A stretch of 64,000 bases of DNA, from positions 1,860,001 through 1,924,000 of the forward strand of contig OZ059896.1 of assembly GCA_964057225.1 (NCBI GenBank). Direction: 5' to 3'. Made by a program: the position numbers and the translations under genes. The DNA comes from Auanema rhodensis. Its lineage: Eukaryota > Nematoda > Chromadorea > Rhabditida > Rhabditidae. Under the pieces are notes generated by a model, which did not search any database, was not told where the DNA came from, and saw only the letters and a program-made list of their open reading frames with translations. Positions 9,122-21,755 of this stretch are shown here, piece after piece. Position 1 is the first letter of the stretch; each line of letters begins with the position of its first letter.

Positions 9122-12100
9122 ATATCAACTGATATAGGTTCACACTTATATCCTCGATTTTCACCCTGAAGAATTAATTTTTTTGTTGAATGACAATGTC
9201 CATCGTCTTTGTCTTGAAAAAAGGAATCTAAAAACATCTACTTTTTGTAAATTTATTCTGAAATTTTTCGGGAAAATGTTTGTCAAAATGTTTTTGGAAG
9301 CAATGTTGAGTGTACATGGAAACTCAACATACACTAATGCATCATTTTTCAAACAATCATAACTAATTTTTGTATTGAGCGTTTCTTAATGTAGTATAGT
9401 GCATTCGATGCGGATTTTTAAGCTGCGTCGATCTGTGTTATCAGATTTGCGCTAGCTTGAAAATGCACCGAGATATCAACTGATATAGGTTCACACTTAT
9501 ATCCTCGATTTTCACCGTGAAGAATTAATTTTTTTGTTGAATAACAATGTCCATCGTCTTTGTCTTGAAAAAAGGAATCTAAAAACACCTACTTTTTGTG
9601 AAATTATTTTGAAATTTTTCGGGAAAATTTTTGTCAAAATGTTTTTGGAAGCATTGTTGAGTGTACATGGAAACTCAACATACACTAATGCATCATTTTT
9701 CAAACGATCATAACTAATTTTTGTATTGAGCGTTTCTCCATGTAGTATAGTGCATTCGATGCGGATTTTTAAGCTGCGTCGATCTGTGTTATCAGATTTG
9801 CGCTAGCTTGAAAATGCACCGAGATATCAACTGATATAGGTTCACACTTATATCCTCGATTTTCACCCTGAAGATTTAATTTTTTCGTTGAATAACATTG
9901 TCCATCGTCTTTGTCTTGAAAAAAGGAATCTAAAAACATCTACTTTTTGTGAAATTATTTTGAAATTTTTCGGGAAAATTTTTGTCAAAATGTTTTTGGA
10001 AGCATTGTTGAGTGTACATGAAAACTCAACATACACTAATGCATCATTTTTCAAACGATCATAACTAATTTTTGTGATGAGCGTTTCTCCATGTAGTATA
10101 GTGCATTCGATGCGGATTTTTAAGCTGCGTCGATCTGTGTTATCAGATTTGCGCTAGCTTAAAAATGCACCGAGATATCAACTGATATAGGTTCACACTT
10201 ATATCCTCGATTTTCACCCTGAAGATTTAATTTTTTCATTGAATAACATTGTCCATCGTCTTTGTCTTGAAAAAAGGAATCTAAAAACATCTACTTTTTG
10301 TGAAATTATTTTGAAATTTTTCGGGAAAATTTTTGTCAAAATGTTTTTGGAAGCATTGTTGAGTGTACATGGAAACTCAACATACACTAATGCATCATTT
10401 TTCAAACGATCATAACTAATTTTTGTATTGAGCGTTTCTCCATGTAGTATAGTGCATTCGATGCGGATTTTTAAGCTGCGTCGATCTGTGTTATCAGATT
10501 TGCGCTAGCTTAAAAATGCACCGAGATATCAACTGATATAAGTTCACACTTATATCCTCGATTTTCACCCTGAAGAATTAATTTTTTTGTTGAATAACAA
10601 TGTCCATCGTCTTTGTCTTAAAAAAAGGAATCTAAAAACATCTACTTTTTGTGAAATTATTTTGAAATTTTTCGGGAAAATTTTTGTCAAAATGTTTTTG
10701 GAAGCAATGTTGAGTGTACATGGAAACTCAACATACACTAATGCATCATTTTTCAAACGATCATAACTAATTTTTGTATTGAGTGTTTCCCAATGTAGTA
10801 TAGTGCATTCGATGCGGATTTTTAAGCTGCGTCGATCTGTGTTATCAGATTTGCGCTAGCTTGAAAATGCACCGAGATATCAACTGATATAGGTTCACAC
10901 TTATATCCTCGATTTTCACCGTGAAGAATTAATTTTTTCGTTGAATAACAATGTCCATCGTCTTTGTCTTGAAAAAAGAAATCTAAAAACATCTACTTTT
11001 TGTAAATTTATTCTGAAATTTTTCGGGAAAATGTTTGTCAAAATGTTTTTGGAAGCAATGTTGAGTGTACATGGAAACTCAACATACACTAATGCATCAT
11101 TTTTCAAACAATCATAACTAATTTTTGTATTGAGCGTTTCTTAATGTAGTATAGTGCATTCGATGCGGATTTTTAAGCTGCGTCGATCTGTGTTATCAGA
11201 TTTGCGCTAGCTTGAAAATGCACCGAGATATCAACTGATATAGGTTCACACTTATATCCTCGATTTTCACCGTGAAGAATTAATTTTTTCGTTGAATAAC
11301 AATGTCCATCGTCTTTGTCTTGAAAAAAGGAATCTAAAAACATCTACTTTTTGTAAATTTATTCTGAAATTTTTCGGGAAAATGTTTGTCAAAATGTTTT
11401 TGGAAGCAATGTTGAGTGTACATGGAAACTCAACATACACTAATGCATCATTTTTCAAACAATCATAACTAATTTTTGTATTGAGTGTTTCTTAATGTAG
11501 TATAGTACATTCGATGCGGATTTTTAAGCTGCGTCGATCTGTGTTATCAGATTTGCGCTAGCTTAAAAATGAACCGAGATATCAACTGATATAGGTTCAC
11601 ACTTATATCCTCGATTTTCACCGTGAAGAATTAATTTTTTTGTTGAATGACAATGTCCATCGTCTTTGTCTTGAAAAAAGGAATCTAAAAACATCTACTT
11701 TTTGTAAATTTATTCTGAAATTTTTCGGGAAAATGTTTGTCAAAATGTTTTTGGAAGCAATGTTGAGTGTACATGGAAACTCAACATACACTAATGCATC
11801 ATTTTTCAAACGATCATAACTAATTTTTGTATTGAGCGTTTCTCCATGTAGTATAGTGCATTCGATGCGGATTTTTAAGCTGCGTCGATCTGTGTTATCA
11901 GATTTGCGCTAGCTTGAAAATGCACCGAGATATCAACTGATATAGGTTCACACTTATATCCTCGATTTTCACCCTGAAGAATTAATTTTTTTGTTGAATG
12001 ACAATGTCCATCGTCTTTGTCTTGAAAAAAGGAATCTAAAAACATCTACTTTTTGTAAATTTATTCTGAAATTTTTCGGGAAAATGTTTGTCAAAATGTT

Positions 12101-12280
12101 TTTGGAAGCAATGTTGAGTGTACATGGAAACTCAACATACACTAATGCATCATTTTTCAAACAATCATAACTAATTTTTGTATTGAGCGTTTCTTAATGT
12201 AGTATAGTGCATTCGATGCGGATTTTTAAGCTGCGTCGATCTGTGTTATCAGATTTGCGCTAGCTTGAAAATGCACCGAG
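7718..12280. repeat. 13-monomer block, copy 1 (4563 bp)
   Basis: It overlaps the tail of the 9-monomer block and continues with A2 (9122), V (9473), S (9824), M (10175), L (10526), an A1 unit with A103 (10877), A1 (11228), A2 (11579) and a second A2-type unit (11930). Marks shared with copy 2 are T290, G at m7, T104, C116, A95 and A103. A copy-specific change is a C-to-T/A-side difference in the unit at 10175, where TTTTTTCATT replaces TTTTTTCGTT. Confidence 0.92.
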
Positions 12281-15200
12281 ATATCAACTGATATAAGTTC
12301 ACACTTATATCCTCGATTTTCACCCTGAAGAATTAATTTTTTTGTTGAATAACAATGTCCATCGTCTTTGTCTTGAAAAAAGGAATCTAAAAACATCTAC
12401 TTTTTGTGAAATTATTTTGAAATTTTTCGGGAAAATTTTTGTCAAAATGTTTTTGGAAGCAATGTTGAGTGTACATGGAAACTCAACATACACTAATGCA
12501 TCATTTTTCAAACGATCATAACTAATTTTTGTATTGAGTGTTTCCCAATGTAGTATAGTGCATTCGATGTGGATTTTTAAGCTGCGTCGATCTGTGTTAT
12601 CAGATTTGCGCTAGCTTAAAAATGCACCGAGATATCGACTGATATAAGTTCACACTTATATCCTCGATTTTCACCCTGAAGAATTAATTTTTTTGTTGAA
12701 TAACAATGTCCATCGTCTTTGTCTTGAAAAAAGGAATCTAAAAACATCTACTTTTTGTGAAATTATTTTGAAATTTTTCGGGAAAATTTTTGTCAAAATG
12801 TTTTTGGAAGCAATGTTGAGTGTACATGGAAACTCAACATACACTAATGCATCATTTTTCAAACGATCATAACTAATTTTTGTATTGAGCGTTTCTCCAT
12901 GTAGTATAGTGCATTCGATGCGGATTTTTAAGCTGCGTCGATCTGTGTTATCAGATTTGCGCTAGCTTGAAAATGCACCGAGATATCAACTGATATAGGT
13001 TCACACTTATATCCTCGATTTTCACCGTGAAGAATTAATTTTTTCGTTGAATAACAATGTCCATCGTCTTTGTCTTGAAAAAAGGAATCTAAAAACATCT
13101 ACTTTTTGTAAATTTATTCTGAAATTTTTCGGGAAAATGTTTGTCAAAATGTTTTTGGAAGCAATGTTGAGTGTACATGGAAACTCAACATACACTAATG
13201 CATCATTTTTCAAACAATCATAACTAATTTTTGTATTGAGCGTTTCTTAATGTAGTATAGTACATTCGATGCGGATTTTTAAGCTGCGTCGATCTGTGTT
13301 ATCAGATTTGCGCTAGCTTAAAAATGAACCGAGATATCAACTGATATAGGTTCACACTTATATCCTCGATTTTCACCGTGAAGAATTAATTTTTTTGTTG
13401 AATGACAATGTCCATCGTCTTTGTCTTGAAAAAAGGTATCTAAAAACATCTACTTTTTGTAAATTTATTCTGAAATTTTTCGGGAAAATGTTTGTCAAAA
13501 TGTTTTTGGAAGCAATGTTGAGTGTACATGGAAACTCAACATACACTAATGCATCATTTTTCAAACGATCATAACTAATTTTTGTATTGAGCGTTTCTCC
13601 ATGTAGTATAGTGCATTCGATGCGGATTTTTAAGCTGCGTCGATCTGTGTTATCAGATTTGCGCTAGCTTGAAAATGCACCGAGATATCAACTGATATAG
13701 GTTCACACTTATATCCTCGATTTTCACCCTGAAGAATTAATTTTTTTGTTGAATGACAATGTCCATCGTCTTTGTCTTGAAAAAAGGAATCTAAAAACAT
13801 CTACTTTTTGTAAATTTATTCTGAAATTTTTCGGGAAAATGTTTGTCAAAATGTTTTTGGAAGCAATGTTGAGTGTACATGGAAACTCAACATACACTAA
13901 TGCATCATTTTTCAAACAATCATAACTAATTTTTGTATTGAGCGTTTCTTAATGTAGTATAGTGCATTCGATGCGGATTTTTAAGCTGCGTCGATCTGTG
14001 TTATCAGATTTGCGCTAGCTTGAAAATGCACCGAGATATCAACTGATATAGGTTCACACTTATATCCTCGATTTTCACCGTGAAGAATTAATTTTTTTGT
14101 TGAATAACAATGTCCATCGTCTTTGTCTTGAAAAAAGGAATCTAAAAACACCTACTTTTTGTGAAATTATTTTGAAATTTTTCGGGAAAATTTTTGTCAA
14201 AATGTTTTTGGAAGCATTGTTGAGTGTACATGGAAACTCAACATACACTAATGCATCATTTTTCAAACGATCATAACTAATTTTTGTATTGAGCGTTTCT
14301 CCATGTAGTATAGTGCATTCGATGCGGATTTTTAAGCTGCGTCGATCTGTGTTATCAGATTTGCGCTAGCTTGAAAATGCACCGAGATATCAACTGATAT
14401 AGGTTCACACTTATATCCTCGATTTTCACCCTGAAGATTTAATTTTTTCGTTGAATAACATTGTCCATCGTCTTTGTCTTGAAAAAAGGAATCTAAAAAC
14501 ATCTACTTTTTGTGAAATTATTTTGAAATTTTTCGGGAAAATTTTTGTCAAAATGTTTTTGGAAGCATTGTTGAGTGTACATGAAAACTCAACATACACT
14601 AATGCATCATTTTTCAAACGATCATAACTAATTTTTGTGATGAGCGTTTCTCCATGTAGTATAGTGCATTCGATGCGGATTTTTAAGCTGCGTCGATCTG
14701 TGTTATCAGATTTGCGCTAGCTTAAAAATGCACCGAGATATCAACTGATATAGGTTCACACTTATATCCTCGATTTTCACCCTGAAGATTTAATTTTTTC
14801 GTTGAATAACATTGTCCATCGTCTTTGTCTTGAAAAAAGGAATCTAAAAACATCTACTTTTTGTGAAATTATTTTGAAATTTTTCGGGAAAATTTTTGTC
14901 AAAATGTTTTTGGAAGCATTGTTGAGTGTACATGGAAACTCAACATACACTAATGCATCATTTTTCAAACGATCATAACTAATTTTTGTATTGAGCGTTT
15001 CTCCATGTAGTATAGTGCATTCGATGCGGATTTTTAAGCTGCGTCGATCTGTGTTATCAGATTTGCGCTAGCTTAAAAATGCACCGAGATATCAACTGAT
15101 ATAAGTTCACACTTATATCCTCGATTTTCACCCTGAAGAATTAATTTTTTTGTTGAATAACAATGTCCATCGTCTTTGTCTTAAAAAAAGGAATCTAAAA

Positions 15201-16492
15201 ACATCTACTTTTTGTGAAATTATTTTGAAATTTTTCGGGAAAATTTTTGTCAAAATGTTTTTGGAAGCAATGTTGAGTGTACATGGAAACTCAACATACA
15301 CTAATGCATCATTTTTCAAACGATCATAACTAATTTTTGTATTGAGTGTTTCCCAATGTAGTATAGTGCATTCGATGCGGATTTTTAAGCTGCGTCGATC
15401 TGTGTTATCAGATTTGCGCTAGCTTGAAAATGCACCGAGATATCAACTGATATAGGTTCACACTTATATCCTCGATTTTCACCGTGAAGAATTAATTTTT
15501 TCGTTGAATAACAATGTCCATCGTCTTTGTCTTGAAAAAAGAAATCTAAAAACATCTACTTTTTGTAAATTTATTCTGAAATTTTTCGGGAAAATGTTTG
15601 TCAAAATGTTTTTGGAAGCAATGTTGAGTGTACATGGAAACTCAACATACACTAATGCATCATTTTTCAAACAATCATAACTAATTTTTGTATTGAGCGT
15701 TTCTTAATGTAGTATAGTGCATTCGATGCGGATTTTTAAGCTGCGTCGATCTGTGTTATCAGATTTGCGCTAGCTTGAAAATGCACCGAGATATCAACTG
15801 ATATAGGTTCACACTTATATCCTCGATTTTCACCGTGAAGAATTAATTTTTTCGTTGAATAACAATGTCCATCGTCTTTGTCTTGAAAAAAGGAATCTAA
15901 AAACATCTACTTTTTGTAAATTTATTCTGAAATTTTTCGGGAAAATGTTTGTCAAAATGTTTTTGGAAGCAATGTTGAGTGTACATGGAAACTCAACATA
16001 CACTAATGCATCATTTTTCAAACAATCATAACTAATTTTTGTATTGAGTGTTTCTTAATGTAGTATAGTACATTCGATGCGGATTTTTAAGCTGCGTCGA
16101 TCTGTGTTATCAGATTTGCGCTAGCTTAAAAATGAACCGAGATATCAACTGATATAGGTTCACACTTATATCCTCGATTTTCACCGTGAAGAATTAATTT
16201 TTTTGTTGAATGACAATGTCCATCGTCTTTGTCTTGAAAAAAGGAATCTAAAAACATCTACTTTTTGTAAATTTATTCTGAAATTTTTCGGGAAAATGTT
16301 TGTCAAAATGTTTTTGGAAGCAATGTTGAGTGTACATGGAAACTCAACATACACTAATGCATCATTTTTCAAACAATCATAACTAATTTTTGTATTGAGC
16401 GTTTCTTAATGTAGTATAGTGCATTCGATGCGGATTTTTAAGCTGCGTCGATCTGTGTTATCAGATTTGCGCTAGCTTGAAAATGCACCGAG
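12281..16492. repeat. 13-monomer block, copy 2, last unit fused (4212 bp)
   Basis: Eleven units repeat the order of 7718-11578. The twelfth (16142-16492) begins like the A2 unit at 11579 but ends with A234 and T266/A267 like the units at 9122, 11930 and 13685, and it is followed by a V unit as those at 9122 and 13685 are. This is what an in-register exchange inside the monomer would leave, and it removes one unit relative to the 13-unit parent. Confidence 0.88.
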
Positions 16493-17194
16493 ATATCAAC
16501 TGATATAGGTTCACACTTATATCCTCGATTTTCACCGTGAAGAATTAATTTTTTTGTTGAATAACAATGTCCATCGTCTTTGTCTTGAAAAAAGGAATCT
16601 AAAAACACCTACTTTTTGTGAAATTATTTTGAAATTTTTCGGGAAAATTTTTGTCAAAATGTTTTTGGAAGCATTGTTGAGTGTACATGGAAACTCAACA
16701 TACACTAATGCATCATTTTTCAAACGATCATAACTAATTTTTGTATTGAGCGTTTCTCCATGTAGTATAGTGCATTCGATGCGGATTTTTAAGCTGCGTC
16801 GATCTGTGTTATCAGATTTGCGCTAGCTTGAAAATGCACCGAGATATCAACTGATATAGGTTCACACTTATATCCTCGATTTTCACCCTGAAGATTTAAT
16901 TTTTTCGTTGAATAACATTGTCCATCGTCTTTGTCTTGAAAAAAGGAATCTAAAAACATCTACTTTTTGTGAAATTATTTTGAAATTTTTCGGGAAAATT
17001 TTTGTCAAAATGTTTTTGGAAGCATTGTTGAGTGTACATGAAAACTCAACATACACTAATGCATCATTTTTCAAACGATCATAACTAATTTTTGTGATGA
17101 GCGTTTCTCCATGTAGTATAGTGCATTCGATGCGGATTTTTAAGCTGCGTCGATCTGTGTTATCAGATTTGCGCTAGCTTAAAAATGCACCGAG
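16493..17194. repeat. V-S dimer, fourth copy
   Basis: C116 marks the first unit and A198 the second. It follows the hybrid unit 16142-16492 and leads into the D unit at 17195, linking the 13-monomer block with the 3-monomer block. Confidence 0.9.
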
Positions 17195-18246
17195 ATATCA
17201 ACTGATATAGGTTCACACTTATATCCTCGATTTTCACCCTGAAGATTTAATTTTTTCGTTGAATAACATTGTCCATCGTCTTTGTCTTGAAAAAAGGAAT
17301 CTAAAAACATCTACTTTTTGCGAAATTATTTTGAAATTTTTCGAAAAAGTTTTGTCAAAATGTTTTTGGAAGCAATGTTGAGTGTACATGGAAACTCAAC
17401 ATACACTAATGCATCATTTTTCAAACGATCATAACTAATTTTTGTGATGAGCGTTTCTCCATGTAGTATAGTGCATTCGATGCGGATTTTTAAGCTGCGT
17501 CGATCTGTGTTATCAGATTTGCGCTAGCTTAAAAATGCACCGAGATATCAACTGATATAAGTTCACACTTATATCCTCGATTTTCACCCTGAAGAATTAA
17601 TTTTTTTGTTGAATAACAATGTCCATCGTCTTTGTCTTAAAAAAAGGAATCTAAAAACATCTACTTTTTGTGAAATTATTTTGAAATTTTTCGGGAAAAT
17701 TTTTGTCAAAATGTTTTTGGAAGCAATGTTGAGTGTACATGGAAACTCAACATACACTAATGCATCATTTTTCAAACGATCATAACTAATTTTTGTATTG
17801 AGTGTTTCCCAATGTAGTATAGTGCATTCGATGCGGATTTTTAAGCTGCGTCGATCTGTGTTATCAGATTTGCGCTAGCTTGAAAATGCACCGAGATATC
17901 AACTGATATAGGTTCACACTTATATCCTCGATTTTCACCGTGAAGAATTAATTTTTTCGTTGAATAACAATGTCCATCGTCTTTGTCTTGAAAAAAGAAA
18001 TCTAAAAACATCTACTTTTTGTAAATTTATTCTGAAATTTTTCGGGAAAATGTTTGTCAAAATGTTTTTGGAAGCAATGTTGAGTGTACATGGAAACTCA
18101 ACATACACTAATGCATCATTTTTCAAACAATCATAACTAATTTTTGTATTGAGCGTTTCTTAATGTAGTATAGTGCATTCGATGCGGATTTTTAAGCTGC
18201 GTCGATCTGTGTTATCAGATTTGCGCTAGCTTGAAAATGCACCGAG
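17195..18246. repeat. D-L-A1 trimer, copy 1 (1052 bp)
   Basis: Units: D (17195, 350 bp), L with A95 and CCCAATG tail (17545), and an A1 unit with A103 (17896). The L plus A103 pair also occurs at 10526-11227 and 15089-15790, so the trimer joins a D unit to a pre-existing pair. Confidence 0.92.
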
Positions 18247-19298
18247 ATATCAACTGATATAGGTTCACACTTATATCCTCGATTTTCACCCTGAAGATTT
18301 AATTTTTTCGTTGAATAACATTGTCCATCGTCTTTGTCTTGAAAAAAGGAATCTAAAAACATCTACTTTTTGCGAAATTATTTTGAAATTTTTCGAAAAA
18401 GTTTTGTCAAAATGTTTTTGGAAGCAATGTTGAGTGTACATGGAAACTCAACATACACTAATGCATCATTTTTCAAACGATCATAACTAATTTTTGTGAT
18501 GAGCGTTTCTCCATGTAGTATAGTGCATTCGATGCGGATTTTTAAGCTGCGTCGATCTGTGTTATCAGATTTGCGCTAGCTTAAAAATGCACCGAGATAT
18601 CAACTGATATAAGTTCACACTTATATCCTCGATTTTCACCCTGAAGAATTAATTTTTTTGTTGAATAACAATGTCCATCGTCTTTGTCTTAAAAAAAGGA
18701 ATCTAAAAACATCTACTTTTTGTGAAATTATTTTGAAATTTTTCGGGAAAATTTTTGTCAAAATGTTTTTGGAAGCAATGTTGAGTGTACATGGAAACTC
18801 AACATACACTAATGCATCATTTTTCAAACGATCATAACTAATTTTTGTATTGAGTGTTTCCCAATGTAGTATAGTGCATTCGATGCGGATTTTTAAGCTG
18901 CGTCGATCTGTGTTATCAGATTTGCGCTAGCTTGAAAATGCACCGAGATATCAACTGATATAGGTTCACACTTATATCCTCGATTTTCACCGTGAAGAAT
19001 TAATTTTTTCGTTGAATAACAATGTCCATCGTCTTTGTCTTGAAAAAAGAAATCTAAAAACATCTACTTTTTGTAAATTTATTCTGAAATTTTTCGGGAA
19101 AATGTTTGTCAAAATGTTTTTGGAAGCAATGTTGAGTGTACATGGAAACTCAACATACACTAATGCATCATTTTTCAAACAATCATAACTAATTTTTGTA
19201 TTGAGCGTTTCTTAATGTAGTATAGTGCATTCGATGCGGATTTTTAAGCTGCGTCGATCTGTGTTATCAGATTTGCGCTAGCTTGAAAATGCACCGAG
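18247..19298. repeat. D-L-A1 trimer, copy 2 (1052 bp)
   Basis: It repeats the preceding trimer unit for unit, including the one-base deletion, A95 and A103. I saw no difference between the two, which suggests a very recent tandem duplication. Confidence 0.92.
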
Positions 19299-21755
19299 AT
19301 ATCAACTGATATAGGTTCACACTTATATCCTCGATTTTCACCGTGAAGAATTAATTTTTTTGTTGAATAACAATGTCCATCGTCTTTGTCTTGAAAAAAG
19401 GAATCTAAAAACATCTACTTTTTGTGAAATTATTTTGAAATTTTTCGGGAAAATTTTTGTCAAAATGTTTTTGGAAGCATTGTTGAGTGTACATGGAAAC
19501 TCAACATACACTAATGCATCATTTTTCAAACGATCATAACTAATTTTTGTATTGAGTGTTTCCCAATGTAGTATAGTGCATTCGATGTGGATTTTTAAGC
19601 TGCGTCGATCTGTGTTATCAGATTTGCGCTAGCTTAAAAATGCACCGAGATATCAACTGATATAAGTTCACACTTATATCCTCGATTTTCACCCTGAAGA
19701 ATTAATTTTTTTGTTGAATAACAATGTCCATCGTCTTTGTCTTGAAAAAAGGAATCTAAAAACATCTACTTTTTGTGAAATTATTTTGAAATTTTTCGGG
19801 AAAATTTTTGTCAAAATGTTTTTGGAAGCAATGTTGAGTGTACATGGAAACTCAACATACACTAATGCATCATTTTTCAAACGATCATAACTAATTTTTG
19901 TATTGAGCGTTTCTCCATGTAGTATAGTGCATTCGATGCGGATTTTTAAACTGCGTCGATCTGTGTTATCAGATTTGCGCTAGCTTGAAAATGCACCGAG
20001 ATATCAACTGATATAGGTTCACACTTATATCCTCGATTTTCACCGTGAAGAATTAATTTTTTCGTTGAATAACAATGTCCATCGTCTTTGTCTTGAAAAA
20101 AGGAATCTAAAAACATCTACTTTTTGTAAATTTATTCTGAAATTTTTCGGGAAAATGTTTGTCAAAATGTTTTTGGAAGCAATGTTGAGTGTACATGGAA
20201 ACTCAACATACACTAATGCATCATTTTTCAAACAATCATAACTAATTTTTGTATTGAGTGTTTCTTAATGTAGTATAGTACATTCGATGCGGATTTTTAA
20301 GCTGCGTCGATCTGTGTTATCAGATTTGCGCTAGCTTAAAAATGAACCGAGATATCAACTGATATAGGTTCACACTTATATCCTCGATTTTCACCGTGAA
20401 GAATTAATTTTTTTGTTGAATGACAATGTCCATCGTCTTTGTCTTGAAAAAAGGAATCTAAAAACATCTACTTTTTGTAAATTTATTCTGAAATTTTTCG
20501 GGAAAATGTTTGTCAAAATGTTTTTGGAAGCAATGTTGAGTGTACATGGAAACTCAACATACACTAATGCATCATTTTTCAAACGATCATAACTAATTTT
20601 TGTATTGAGCGTTTCTCCATGTAGTATAGTGCATTCGATGCGGATTTTTAAGCTGCGTCGATCTGTGTTATCAGATTTGCGCTAGCTTGAAAATGCACCG
20701 AGATATCAACTGATATAGGTTCACACTTATATCCTCGATTTTCACCGTGAAGAATTAATTTTTTCGTTGAATAACAATGTCCATCGTCTTTGTCTTGAAA
20801 AAAGGAATCTAAAAACATCTACTTTTTGTAAATTTATTCTGAAATTTTTCGGGAAAATGTTTGTCAAAATGTTTTTGGAAGCAATGTTGAGTGTACATGG
20901 AAACTCAACATACACTAATGCATCATTTTTCAAACAATCATAACTAATTTTTGTATTGAGTGTTTCTTAATGTAGTATAGTACATTCGATGCGGATTTTT
21001 AAGCTGCGTCGATCTGTGTTATCAGATTTGCGCTAGCTTAAAAATGAACCGAGATATCAACTGATATAGGTTCACACTTATATCCTCGATTTTCACCGTG
21101 AAGAATTAATTTTTTTGTTGAATGACAATGTCCATCGTCTTTGTCTTGAAAAAAGGAATCTAAAAACATCTACTTTTTGTAAATTTATTCTGAAATTTTT
21201 CGGGAAAATGTTTGTCAAAATGTTTTTGGAAGCAATGTTGAGTGTACATGGAAACTCAACATACACTAATGCATCATTTTTCAAACAATCATAACTAATT
21301 TTTGTATTGAGTGTTTCTTAATGTAGTATAGTACATTCGATGCGGATTTTTAAGCTGCGTCGATCTGTGTTATCAGATTTGCGCTAGCTTAAAAATGAAC
21401 CGAGATATCAACTGATATAGGTTCACACTTATATCCTCGATTTTCACCGTGAAGAATTAATTTTTTTGTTGAATGACAATGTCCATCGTCTTTGTCTTGA
21501 AAAAAGGAATCTAAAAACATCTACTTTTTGTAAATTTATTCTGAAATTTTTCGGGAAAATGTTTGTCAAAATGTTTTTGGAAGCAATGTTGAGTGTACAT
21601 GGAAACTCAACATACACTAATGCATCATTTTTCAAACAATCATAACTAATTTTTGTATTGAGCGTTTCTTAATGTAGTATAGTGCATTCGATGCGGATTT
21701 TTAAGCTGCGTCGATCTGTGTTATCAGATTTGCGCTAGCTTGAAAATGCACCGAG
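19299..21755. repeat. 7-monomer block, copy 1 (2457 bp)
   Basis: Units: a T182 unit with CCCAATG tail and T290 (19299), an A16 unit with A301 (19650), then A1-A2 (20001-20702), A1-A2 (20703-21404) and another A2 (21405). A301 is found nowhere else except at the matching place in copy 2. The A1-A2 dimer is itself tandemly duplicated inside the block. Confidence 0.93.
20001..21404. repeat. A1-A2 dimer in tandem (702 bp x 2)
   Basis: A1 (C63, A71) and A2 (T63, G71) alternate. The same ordered pair is found at 5263-5964, 8420-9121, 11228-11929, 12983-13684, 15791-16492, 22458-23159 and 23160-23861, nine copies in all. It is the commonest two-unit element of the left domain and is absent to the right of 23862. 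Confidence 0.9.
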
